IMG/VR virus record: IMGVR_UViG_3300020439_000056
Span: 1 to 27,595 of that record
Source: a virus
Strand: one strand, 5' to 3'
Length of the DNA: 27,595 nt
The notes under the pieces were generated by a model, which was given only the letters and a program-made list of their open reading frames with translations, was not told the DNA's origin and did no database searches. Below, piece after piece: positions 1-5,681 of the stretch (positions are counted from its first letter, which is position 1; the number at the start of each line of letters is the position of its first letter). Made by a program: the position numbers and the translations under genes.

Positions 1-833
1 GCAGCGAGGAAGAAATGCAGACTTCTAGAATTGTTAAAAGATGCATACTGGAAGATCAGACGACCGAAGTAACCGTGGGCAGCGACGATGTTGTAGGTCT
101 CTTCTTCTTGACCAAACTTGTAACCATAGTTCTGAGACTCAGTTTCGGTAGTTTCACGAACAAGAGAAGAAGTAACCAGACTTCCGTGCATAGCAGAGAA
201 AAGAGATCCACCGAATACCCCAGCAACACCGAGCATATGGAACGGGTGCATAAGGATATTGTGTTCTGCTTGGAATACAAGCATATAGTTGAAAGTACCA
301 GAGATACCAAGAGGCATACCATCAGAGAAAGAACCTTGACCGAAAGGATAGACGAGGAACACGGCGCTAGCAGCAGCAACAGGGGCGCTGTAAGCAACAC
401 AGATCCAAGGACGCATACCGAGACGATAGGAAAGTTCCCATTCACGACCCATGTAACAGAAGACACCAATCAGGAAGTGGAACACAACGAGTTGGTAAGG
501 ACCACCGTTGTACAACCACTCATCCAGAGTTGCTGCTTCCCAGATGGGGTAGAAGTGAAGACCGATAGCATTAGAAGAAGGGACAACTGCACCAGAGATG
601 ATGTTGTTGCCATACATCAGAGAACCAGAGACGGGTTCACGGATGCCGTCGATGTCCACAGGAGGAGCAGCGACGAATGCAGTAATGAAACAAATTGTAG
701 CAGCGAGAAGTGTTGGGATCATCAGTACACCGAACCAACCGACATACAGACGGTTGTTGGTGGATGTCACCCACTCGCAGAAGTTTTCCCAATTAGACGG
801 GGTATATGTTTGTTGAAGCGTTGAATTTGCCAT
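1..833 (-). CDS. psbA: Photosystem II D1 protein, 3' end cut by window edge
   Basis: Encodes the D1 reaction-centre subunit of photosystem II, an integral thylakoid membrane protein. Phage copies replace the fast-turnover host D1 during infection. The first 277 codons are visible, starting at ATG 833 ([15 protein letters not shown]), and the frame runs off the window at base 1. Recognisable stretches include [13 protein letters not shown], the Tyr161 region ([14 protein letters not shown], with the Asp170 equivalent) and [14 protein letters not shown] with the Glu189, His190 and His198 equivalents. The position matching residue 130 of the standard numbering is Glu ([12 protein letters not shown]), as in the high-light D1:2 form. 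No intron is present in the visible part. There is no clear Shine-Dalgarno before the ATG. It is the last visible gene of the photosynthesis cassette and has its own sigma-70-type promoter about 150 bases upstream. Confidence 0.99.
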   Translation of the reverse strand, partial: MANSTLQQTYTPSNWENFCEWVTSTNNRLYVGWFGVLMIPTLLAATICFITAFVAAPPVDIDGIREPVSGSLMYGNNIISGAVVPSSNAIGLHFYPIWEAATLDEWLYNGGPYQLVVFHFLIGVFCYMGREWELSYRLGMRPWICVAYSAPVAAASAVFLVYPFGQGSFSDGMPLGISGTFNYMLVFQAEHNILMHPFHMLGVAGVFGGSLFSAMHGSLVTSSLVRETTETESQNYGYKFGQEEETYNIVAAHGYFGRLIFQYASFNNSRSLHFFLA

Positions 834-852
834 TTGAAAAAGGGTAAGTAAG

Positions 853-905
853 GTCACTAGGGAGGTGACGATATGAAGTATTCCTGCAACACCCTCCATT
901 GCAGG
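853..905 (-). promoter_or_regulatory. Two stem-loops in the psbA leader
   Basis: On the transcribed (minus) strand, a 7-bp stem (CCTGCAA/TTGCAGG, 905-883) encloses a 9-base loop containing GGAGGG. A second stem (GTCAC/GTGAC, 869-853) encloses a loop containing CTCCC. The loops can pair with each other over 4-5 bases, which would make a kissing or pseudoknot structure. The elements lie between the predicted transcript start (about 977) and the psbA ATG (833). A role in stability or translation of psbA mRNA is inference. Confidence 0.45.
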
Positions 906-983
906 TATTAGAGACTGTTATTTAATGACGCTGTTTAGTCTCGGTAAGGCGTCTAAAATGTGAACTTTCGTAAACACCATAAG

Positions 984-1012
984 AATATATAGGCTTTAAC
1001 CAACTTTGTCAA
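984..1012 (-). promoter_or_regulatory. Sigma-70-type promoter for psbA
   Basis: A perfect -35 box TTGACA (1012-1007), a 17-base spacer and a -10 box TATATT (989-984) predict a start near 977 and a leader of about 145 bases before psbA. The -35 box lies inside the last codons of the preceding gene. The match is close to the bacterial consensus, so host RNA polymerase should be able to use it. Confidence 0.8.
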
Positions 1013-1280
1013 CCCCTTTCATGGGGGTCAGTTCTGATTCTGGACTCGTCAGACCCTGCTCATAGCAGTAAGAGTCGTAAGCGTCCTTCACCTGGTCGAA
1101 GATGCCAGGTTCAAACTGTGTGTACCGTTCCATAAGACCTGTGCAAGCACCTGATGAGGTGTAGTAGTGGCAGAAATCATACGCTCTGCGATCAATAGGA
1201 ACTTTGTGATGTACAAGGGCACCCAAACAAAAGCGCCTCTCTTCGAGACGCTCTGGGTGGTATCTCCAATCTTCATTCAT
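996..1280 (-). CDS. Hypothetical protein, 94 aa
   Basis: I do not recognise the family. The product is soluble-looking, rich in Tyr, Arg and Glu, with four Cys (in LEERRFCLGALVHH, DFCHYYTSSGACTG and SYCYEQG) and several His, but no spaced zinc motif is obvious. ATG 1280 was chosen over an in-frame GTG at 1292 because the TGA stop of the upstream small ORF overlaps this ATG (ATGA), which suggests coupling. An AGGTG lies nine bases upstream. The 3' end carries the psbA promoter. It sits between the hli genes and psbA, so expression with the photosynthesis cassette is likely, but no function can be assigned. Confidence 0.75.
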   Translation of the reverse strand: MNEDWRYHPERLEERRFCLGALVHHKVPIDRRAYDFCHYYTSSGACTGLMERYTQFEPGIFDQVKDAYDSYCYEQGLTSPESELTPMKGVDKVG

Positions 1281-1426
1281 AGTGGAACACACCTAAATTG
1301 TTGATCTTGTTTCATACAGGAACAGAGATGGAGGTAGAAGTTTGCTTTGTGCTTAGAGAGATTTGTGTAGTGTTTCAAATTGATCCACCTACCCTTATAG
1401 AAGCACTCCAACCTATACCTATCCAT
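1277..1426 (-). CDS. Small hypothetical protein, 49 aa
   Basis: A short basic ORF starting MDRYRLECFYKGRW and ending QQFRCVPL. It has four Cys and many Lys/Arg/Tyr/His, and no membrane helix. Support comes from context. It fills the gap between two other genes, its TGA overlaps the ATG of the 94-aa gene (ATGA), and a GAAGAG purine run precedes the start, although very close to it. Function unknown. It could be chance, since 49 codons is short, but the stop/start coupling argues for a real gene. Confidence 0.5.
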   Translation of the reverse strand: MDRYRLECFYKGRWINLKHYTNLSKHKANFYLHLCSCMKQDQQFRCVPL

Positions 1427-1447
1427 CTCTTCTGCGGCGAATCGTTT

Positions 1448-1534
1448 TTATTTAGACTCGTCTCCTGATTGTGTTAACATTGCTGCACCCGCAAATGTTG
1501 TTAGACAAATTGCTACTGTGGCAAGTAACCACAT
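1448..1534 (-). CDS. 28-aa membrane microprotein next to hli
   Basis: A tiny ORF whose ATG (1534-1532) shares its A with the TAA stop of the upstream hli gene (TAATG), so it could be translated by re-initiation. It starts MWLLATVAICLTTFAGAA, a single hydrophobic helix of about 18 residues, and ends in a short polar tail (TQSGDESK). This is the layout of small photosystem or cytochrome b6f subunits and of single-helix proteins, but I cannot match it to a named one. Existence rests on the coupling and on the clean hydrophobic-plus-tail composition. Confidence 0.5.
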   Translation of the reverse strand: MWLLATVAICLTTFAGAAMLTQSGDESK

Positions 1535-1644
1535 TACCAGACACCAGGAAGGATCTGTCCAGTTGTGATGTAGGTGCCGACTGCGATAATGAAACCGAGC
1601 ATAGCAACTCTACCGTTCAAAAGTTCTGCTTTTTCGTTAAACAT
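1534..1644 (-). CDS. hli: High-light-inducible protein, very short (36 aa)
   Basis: A single-helix chlorophyll-binding-like protein of the thylakoid membrane, thought to protect photosystem II and bind free pigment under stress. The family signature ELLNGRVAMLGF (residues 7-18) is present, followed by a hydrophobic helix ending PGVW. At 36 residues it is close to the minimum for an Hli. An AGGAG eight bases before the ATG (1657-1653) supports the start and overlaps the TAG stop of the preceding hli gene, so the two are almost certainly co-translated. Confidence 0.9.
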   Translation of the reverse strand: MFNEKAELLNGRVAMLGFIIAVGTYITTGQILPGVW

Positions 1645-1655
1645 AATAGTAACTC

Positions 1656-1859
1656 CTAAAAAATACCAAAGAAAAATTTACCAGTGATGGCGTATGAGAG
1701 GAAACCAGAGATGACTCCCATCATTGCCCAGCGTCCGTTGTAAATCTCAGCATATTGCTGAGGGGAATTAAGACCCTTGCGATTGTAGTCTTCGACTACC
1801 ATCTGAGGTTCTTTGGCGAAGATGTTAGTTTGTCCGTACTCGTTCGTGGTGACGGTCAT
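1656..1859 (-). CDS. hli: High-light-inducible protein (67 aa)
   Basis: Second Hli-type protein. The first 40 residues are polar (MTVTTNEYGQTNIFAKEP), then comes the pigment-binding helix with the signature AEIYNGRWAMMGV and a hydrophobic stretch ending GKFFFGIF. ATG 1859 is preferred over a longer reading from 1913 because the latter would place the sigma-70 promoter at 1913-1884 inside the coding region. With this start the leader is only about 18 bases. First gene of the hli-psbA cassette. The role is photoprotection at the thylakoid, by family knowledge. Confidence 0.93.
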   Translation of the reverse strand: MTVTTNEYGQTNIFAKEPQMVVEDYNRKGLNSPQQYAEIYNGRWAMMGVISGFLSYAITGKFFFGIF

Positions 1860-1883
1860 AGTGTTATGTAAAGAACTGTTACT

Positions 1884-1913
1884 ATTATATAGCAAATCTT
1901 TACATTCTGTCAA
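1884..1913 (-). promoter_or_regulatory. Consensus sigma-70 promoter for the hli-psbA cassette
   Basis: TTGACA (1913-1908), an 18-base spacer and TATAAT (1889-1884). An overlapping TATATA gives a 16-base spacer alternative. Both boxes match the bacterial consensus exactly. The TGA stop of the upstream gene (1912-1910) lies inside the -35 box. Predicted start near 1877. Confidence 0.85.
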
Positions 1914-2209
1914 CTAAACGTGATGACATCCTGACCACCAGACGTGAGATCTACGGAACCCGCTGCGACAGCGCCGTTCTCATAGAATTCCAAACCAAGG
2001 GGTGCATTCCCGACAGTAGCAGTGCCGAAATCTTGTTGGAGTTGAATACCATCGAGCGGATTATCAGCAGGGATGCTGTCGGTGATAGAACGGAGACCTT
2101 GATAGTGCCTCCAAACCTCACCTAGTGTAGTCTGGTCCATGTTGGAGTCAAGTGCTGTCTTGAAAGCGGCACAAACAGCATCGGTAGCAGCAGTAAATTC
2201 TTTTTTCAT
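1910..2209 (-). CDS. Hypothetical protein, 99 aa
   Basis: Unrecognised. It starts MKKEFTAATDAVCAAF and has an N-terminal helical half (about residues 1-40) and a Gly/Asp/Thr-rich second half (GNAPLGLEFYENGAVAAGS) that looks like beta structure. No signal peptide or membrane helix. Its ATG overlaps the TGA of the preceding gene (ATGA). Its own TGA is embedded in the -35 box of the hli promoter. Confidence 0.75.
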   Translation of the reverse strand: MKKEFTAATDAVCAAFKTALDSNMDQTTLGEVWRHYQGLRSITDSIPADNPLDGIQLQQDFGTATVGNAPLGLEFYENGAVAAGSVDLTSGGQDVITFS

Positions 2210-2409
2210 GAGATAGTTTCGTAGCGTGAATCTTTCAATAGACGATGAACCTCTTGGAGGTTCTCTGCGTTGGACTCGTATACACTATCACAGTATGGGA
2301 TGTCAAACTGATACTGTGCATACATCAGGAGGTCATCAAGCACTTGTAGTTGCTGTTCAGTGAAGACCTCTTTCAATTCGGGTTTCCAATCTGAAACAAA
2401 TACTTTCAT
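2206..2409 (-). CDS. Hypothetical protein, 67 aa
   Basis: Unrecognised acidic, mostly helical protein (MKVFVSDWKPELKEVFTEQQ; later NLQEVHRLLKDSRYE). ATG 2409 overlaps the upstream TGA, and a TTG one codon earlier is not needed. It is coupled to its neighbours on both sides by ATGA overlaps, so the four genes from 2687 to 1910 are probably one translation unit. No motif gives a function. Confidence 0.75.
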   Translation of the reverse strand: MKVFVSDWKPELKEVFTEQQLQVLDDLLMYAQYQFDIPYCDSVYESNAENLQEVHRLLKDSRYETIS

Positions 2410-2687
2410 CAATCAGTATCGCGGGGGTTCTTAACTCGGTCTTTTTGATAGCAGGGTACACCAGCAGGATCTAACCACTTGGTATACTCAAAGTCCTCCA
2501 TAGCAATGTCCAGTTGCATGGCATTGTCACAGAGGTACATGTCTCGATACTTGTTAGTAAGCGAGTCGATCTTCTGAATACGATAGTCAGGCGTGCCGTT
2601 GTCTAGGATACCAGACTCGACGTATCGATAGGGGAAACGTTCTAGGAGAACTATGGGTTTCATGTATAGGTGGGATAACCTTGGCAT
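2409..2687 (-). CDS. Hypothetical protein, 92 aa
   Basis: Unrecognised. It begins MPRLSHLYMKPIVLLERFPY. An internal ATG at 2663 (MKPIVLLERF) is an equally plausible start, since neither has a clear Shine-Dalgarno. The C-terminal half is acidic and ends KDRVKNPRDTD. It lies 12 bases after the 2OG-Fe(II) oxygenase gene and overlaps the next gene by ATGA. Confidence 0.7.
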   Translation of the reverse strand: MPRLSHLYMKPIVLLERFPYRYVESGILDNGTPDYRIQKIDSLTNKYRDMYLCDNAMQLDIAMEDFEYTKWLDPAGVPCYQKDRVKNPRDTD

Positions 2688-2699
2688 TAGTATAGCAGG

Positions 2700-3320
2700 T
2701 TAAACGAAATGATACCACCCCGTTGCGATAGTTTTATCTGATGTATCTGATTTGCGACCCTTATGGTGATAGGTCCAGTCCGCTGGCCAGATTACAGTCA
2801 GTCCCTTCTGGGCGGGGATGTATAGGTCCTGATGGAACCACTCAGTGCCACCGTCAGGAACGTCGTTAAGGAAAGTCATCCAAACCATATGTCTATATGT
2901 GTTGGATCGAGAACTAGATTGACGTTCGCAGTGCCACATGTGGTATCCGCCACCAGGTTTATAGTATTGAAGGTTGAAAAATTCTTCCATCTTCCAACCG
3001 TTTGTCTTGGCACACAGGGGGAATTTGTCCACATAATTATTCATAACTCGATTGACTTCCCCCGTGAAGTCCCGAACCCTAGTATCAGTGATTCCAATAA
3101 AGACAGGATTGTCCATAGAATCCTTGATACTAGGGTCAACTAGACCACCTCCGTCATCAGCGATAGTTTCCCCTGGCCACTTCTCAAAAATGGTTTGAGT
3201 ATTGTAAAAATCTAGGATGCCGTCTGTTACTCCTTCGTCTATGAATTCAGTATAAATGAAATCAGTACGGGGAGTTGCAATACGACCATCGTAAAGTATT
3301 GGGTCAGGGTTTAACTTCAT
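2700..3320 (-). CDS. 2OG-Fe(II) oxygenase-like protein, 206 aa
   Basis: Probable 2-oxoglutarate- and Fe(II)-dependent dioxygenase of the prolyl-4-hydroxylase-like group, common in cyanophages; substrate unknown. The core is at about residues 117-206: FNLQYYKPGGGYHMWHCERQ carries the H-x-E metal pair (HCE), followed by MVWMTFLNDVPDGGTEWFHQ, the proximal strand KGLTVIWPADWTYHH with the distal His, and a C-terminal ATGWYHF strand. The second ligand is Glu rather than the usual Asp. The N-terminal 110 residues are less typical. ATG overlaps the upstream TAA (TAATG). Confidence 0.82.
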   Translation of the reverse strand: MKLNPDPILYDGRIATPRTDFIYTEFIDEGVTDGILDFYNTQTIFEKWPGETIADDGGGLVDPSIKDSMDNPVFIGITDTRVRDFTGEVNRVMNNYVDKFPLCAKTNGWKMEEFFNLQYYKPGGGYHMWHCERQSSSRSNTYRHMVWMTFLNDVPDGGTEWFHQDLYIPAQKGLTVIWPADWTYHHKGRKSDTSDKTIATGWYHFV

Positions 3321-3526
3321 TATGCAAGCACGTTATCCGCGATGAGGTGATCAATAAGGTAGGCATAATCTTCTTCAAAGTCTACACCCCAGAATCGAAC
3401 TCCTTTATTTTCATAAAAGCGAAAGACCTGATTGAATAAACCTGGGTACTGATCGAGAGAAACATCTCCGTTAGCAGCGTCCCGAAGAATTTGCAAACTA
3501 GATGCAAACTTAGATTGGATCGTCAT
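3320..3526 (-). CDS. Hypothetical protein, 68 aa
   Basis: Unrecognised, acidic, alpha-helical looking (SSLQILRDAANGDVSLDQYP). A strong GGAGG lies 6 bases before ATG 3526, so this is the first gene translated after the two tRNAs. It is coupled to the downstream oxygenase by a TAATG overlap. Confidence 0.78.
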   Translation of the reverse strand: MTIQSKFASSLQILRDAANGDVSLDQYPGLFNQVFRFYENKGVRFWGVDFEEDYAYLIDHLIADNVLA

Positions 3527-3567
3527 GATCGCCTCCTATTCTACTGTGGTCTCGGACTGATGTCCGA

Positions 3568-3639
3568 TGGGAGATGACGGGATCGAACCGCCGACCCCCT
3601 CGGTGTAAACGAGGTGCTCTACCGCTAAGCTAATCTCCC
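3568..3639 (-). tRNA. tRNA-Val (UAC)
   Basis: A full cloverleaf can be drawn: acceptor GGGAGAT/ATCTCCC with discriminator A, D arm with AGCTTAGCGGTAGAGC, anticodon arm CCTCG-TTTACAC-CGAGG, and T arm GGCGGTTCGATCCCGTC. The anticodon is TAC, reading GUA and other Val codons ending in purine. CCA is not encoded. 72 nt, three bases after tRNA-Arg. Confidence 0.95.
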
Positions 3640-3642
3640 AAA

Positions 3643-3716
3643 CGAGACAGGTAGGACTCGAACCTACGACCGACTGCTTAGAAGGCAGTTGCTCTATTCC
3701 ACTGAGCTACTGTCCC
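3643..3716 (-). tRNA. tRNA-Arg (UCU)
   Basis: Cloverleaf with acceptor GGGACAG/CTGTCTC (one G-U pair), D arm with GTAGCTCAGTGG, anticodon arm ACTGC-CTTCTAA-GCAGT and T arm GTAGGTTCGAGTCCTAC. The anticodon TCT reads AGA/AGG. CCA is not encoded. 74 nt. Phage tRNAs of this kind usually supply codons that are rarer in the host, which is inference here. Confidence 0.95.
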
Positions 3717-3724
3717 GTGAGAAA

Positions 3725-4243
3725 TTAAGACCAGGGGCGACCTTGAATCCAACCTACAAGTGAGAGGCGTTCACCAGACTTGACTGGTGCTACTGCGTGG
3801 TAATCATCTGAGTGAAAGAAAATCATTTGTCCTGCTTTCAATGGAACGGTTTGATTGATTAGTGAGAACTCTCCGCCCTCGTAATCATCGTTTAACAATA
3901 GAGTGAATGAGATCTTACGGATCCTACCACCTTCTCTCTTGTCTTTGTGCCATTCCGATTCATCTTGATGCCAGTCATACTTGTCTCCTTCTTTGTACCT
4001 GGTGAGTTGCAGGGGTTCTAGATAATCGATGTTGAAATCCCATAATGCTGCTTCGTTTACCTTGGTTACCCATTGGCGCACGACTTCATTGAGGTCTGGA
4101 TCATCGACGAAACATACGTCGCATGTTCTGACCCCTTCGATTTCAGTCTGTTCAAAGTTCTTCTGTTGTGCAAGAAATGTAGAGATTGCATTAAACTCCT
4201 CATCATCTAAGTCAACAGTGACATATCTGTCACGATAGTTCAT
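3725..4243 (-). CDS. 2OG-Fe(II) oxygenase (prolyl-4-hydroxylase-like), 172 aa
   Basis: Compact double-stranded beta-helix dioxygenase. The metal site is clear: LTRYKEGDKYDWHQDES holds the H-x-D pair (HQD), MIFFHSDDYHAVAPV holds the distal His, and SGERLSLVGWIQG holds the Arg expected to bind 2-oxoglutarate. RKISFTLLLNDDYEGGEFSL is the typical central strand pair. It resembles the PiuC/P4Hc type seen in many cyanophages. The target is unknown. The gene lies just upstream of the tRNA pair and overlaps the preceding small gene by 14 bases. Confidence 0.92.
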   Translation of the reverse strand: MNYRDRYVTVDLDDEEFNAISTFLAQQKNFEQTEIEGVRTCDVCFVDDPDLNEVVRQWVTKVNEAALWDFNIDYLEPLQLTRYKEGDKYDWHQDESEWHKDKREGGRIRKISFTLLLNDDYEGGEFSLINQTVPLKAGQMIFFHSDDYHAVAPVKSGERLSLVGWIQGRPWS

Positions 4244-4370
4244 AAGTATTTTGGATACGAGTATTCAAGTTAATTGCTTCATGCACATTACCATCTTCTA
4301 CCAGATCATGTAGTTCATCAATCAAGATGTCAAGCATCTCGAAGTCATCATTGTCCAGGAACTGGTCCAT
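4230..4370 (-). CDS. Small acidic hypothetical protein, 46 aa
   Basis: Starts MDQFLDNDDFEMLDILIDEL and is strongly acidic and helical; unrecognised. The frame is open up to a TTG at 4424, but ATG 4370 is preferred because a TTGACG/TATAAT promoter occupies 4424-4395 and predicts a transcript start near 4388, after the TTG. An AGGAGAG lies about 14 bases before the ATG, farther than usual. Overlaps the downstream oxygenase gene by 14 bases. Confidence 0.65.
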   Translation of the reverse strand: MDQFLDNDDFEMLDILIDELHDLVEDGNVHEAINLNTRIQNTYELS

Positions 4371-4394
4371 TGTTGGTTGAAGAACTCTCCTGAT

Positions 4395-4424
4395 ATTATA
4401 TATGCATTGAAGGTCGTTCGTCAA
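4395..4424 (-). promoter_or_regulatory. Sigma-70-type promoter
   Basis: TTGACG (4424-4419), an 18-base spacer and TATAAT (4400-4395). It has the same geometry as the hli promoter, with the TGA stop of the upstream gene again inside the -35 box. It would drive the 46-aa gene, the following oxygenase and perhaps the tRNAs. Confidence 0.65.
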
Positions 4425-5002
4425 GGTCTTGGGTCCACCTTGTGAGGTGTCATCTCCTTGCCCATGATGTTGAATGAGATGATAGTCCTTGGCACGTCAG
4501 TGAAGTTGGGTTCCTGCATGTGTGGCAGGTACGATGGGAAAAATACACAATCTCCCTCCTCTACATCAGGCATGTAGTCCACCACCTCACCATTGATATA
4601 GTTGTGGAAGGGTGCGAAGAATGTAGTTGCCTTATGGATCTTAGGATCATAGTCCACGTACAACACAGCAGTGATACCCACAGGACCATGGTTGTGTACT
4701 CCATGGAACTGACCATTCTTTGTAGTCTGATGCCACATGGCAACGACGTTCCTAATGTCCAGGGGATAGTCCTGCTGCATCTCATCTAGGATGGGTTCCA
4801 GGGCATCCAGGACAGTGTAGTAATACTTTGGCATGGACAATGTGCTGACTAGATCATGATAGTCAGTGTCCATCTCGTGTGTGTTAACACGTCCACCAGT
4901 TATATGTGCTTGGGGACTATGCTCATCACACATGTCCATGAGGATAGGTTTCCAGTAGTCCCAGTTGGGGACCTTAAAAGATTCAATCGGAATTGTGAAC
5001 AT
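4421..5002 (-). CDS. 2OG-Fe(II) oxygenase family 5-like protein, 193 aa
   Basis: Resembles the 2OG-FeII_Oxy_5 type of dioxygenase. NVVAMWHQTTKNGQFHGVHN is the His-rich metal-binding segment (HGVHNHG), ITAVLYVDYDP is the following strand, and GDCVFFPSYLPHMQEPNFTD with PRTIISFNIMG gives the distal His and the Arg that would bind 2-oxoglutarate. ATG 5002 (MFTIPIESF) was chosen; ATG 5023 is an alternative that would overlap the upstream gene by 41 bases. The substrate is unknown; other cyanophage members are equally uncharacterised. Confidence 0.8.
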   Translation of the reverse strand: MFTIPIESFKVPNWDYWKPILMDMCDEHSPQAHITGGRVNTHEMDTDYHDLVSTLSMPKYYYTVLDALEPILDEMQQDYPLDIRNVVAMWHQTTKNGQFHGVHNHGPVGITAVLYVDYDPKIHKATTFFAPFHNYINGEVVDYMPDVEEGDCVFFPSYLPHMQEPNFTDVPRTIISFNIMGKEMTPHKVDPRP

Positions 5003-5321
5003 GTTTAATAAACCATTCTGCATCAACAACGACTAGGGGTTTCTTTCTATTCTTCTTCATGAATAGAATAGGTTCGTGATCTCCTGAGTTTGCCTGTGCT
5101 TGTTCATAAGCATCCCAGACATTTAGTCGTTCTACATTCTTACATTCTACACTAAAAGGAAACTTCCTCCGTGCGTCTCGTGCCATGATTAGATCCTCAC
5201 CGCCAGCACCCATCGATCTGGATTCAATATCCTCAGGATGGATGCCTCGGTGTTCGATCAGCATGTCACGGACCCACTTCTGGAAGTTACGTCCTTTCGC
5301 TTTGGCGCTTTGAGGTTTCAA
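4983..5321 (-). CDS. PD-(D/E)XK-like nuclease, 112 aa, TTG start
   Basis: Small protein with a nuclease-type core: GRNFQKWVRDMLIEHRG near the N-terminus, then GAGGEDLIMARDARRKFPFS leading into VECKN. The acidic residue of GEDLIM and the E-x-K of VECKN match the PD-(D/E)XK arrangement found in Holliday-junction resolvases and VRR-NUC proteins. No upstream ATG is available because the frame closes at 5336-5334. The only start that keeps the N-terminal block is TTG 5321, which overlaps the upstream TGA as TTGA. Likely role in phage DNA processing, by inference. Confidence 0.65.
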   Translation of the reverse strand: MKPQSAKAKGRNFQKWVRDMLIEHRGIHPEDIESRSMGAGGEDLIMARDARRKFPFSVECKNVERLNVWDAYEQAQANSGDHEPILFMKKNRKKPLVVVDAEWFIKHVHNSD

Positions 5322-5479
5322 TCTGCGTACCCATCATCATCGTCATCATATCTATAACCGAAACGATTAGATTCTGTGGGAGGTTTGTACGCATCTACAT
5401 CCTCTTTGATTGCATCTTCAAGACTCTGCGCTAGCAGTTTCAGGTTGTGGGCAATCGCTTTCACTTTTTGATAGTTCAT
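5318..5479 (-). CDS. Small hypothetical protein, 53 aa
   Basis: Starts MNYQKVKAIAHNLKLLAQSL, a likely helix, and ends with an acidic run GYRYDDDDDGYAD. Unrecognised. Supported by the TTGA overlap with the nuclease-like gene and by filling the gap before it. Its first 62 bases overlap the end of the 87-aa gene in another frame. Confidence 0.6.
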   Translation of the reverse strand: MNYQKVKAIAHNLKLLAQSLEDAIKEDVDAYKPPTESNRFGYRYDDDDDGYAD

Positions 5480-5681
5480 TCTGTTTATTAAAACCAAAGG
5501 GTCCTATTTTGTTTTTGATCCTTTCCTTCATTACGGCACCAGTCATTGCTTCCATTACTTTCAGCACGTCTTCTGCCTTAGTCGGTCCAGGTCCAAGACG
5601 TTCTACCACGAAGTTATACTTCGAGAAGAATTCGTCTGCTACAACTTTGTAATCGTCAACTGTAATCGGTTCGTTGCTCAT
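5418..5681 (-). CDS. Hypothetical protein, 87 aa
   Basis: Starts MSNEPITVDDYKVVADEFFS and contains VERLGPGPTKAEDVLKVMEA; largely helical, with a disordered Ser/Glu-rich tail (SKSESDCPQPETASAES). Unrecognised beyond being of a type seen in cyanophages. The ATG overlaps the talC stop (ATGA), so it is translated right after transaldolase. Confidence 0.75.
   Translation of the reverse strand: MSNEPITVDDYKVVADEFFSKYNFVVERLGPGPTKAEDVLKVMEAMTGAVMKERIKNKIGPFGFNKQNELSKSESDCPQPETASAES

Noticed and set aside
15-824. Long plus-strand open frame (269 codons)
   Set aside because: It is the antisense of psbA, whose protein is unmistakable on the minus strand; composition is rich in Thr, Arg and Ser with no family resemblance.
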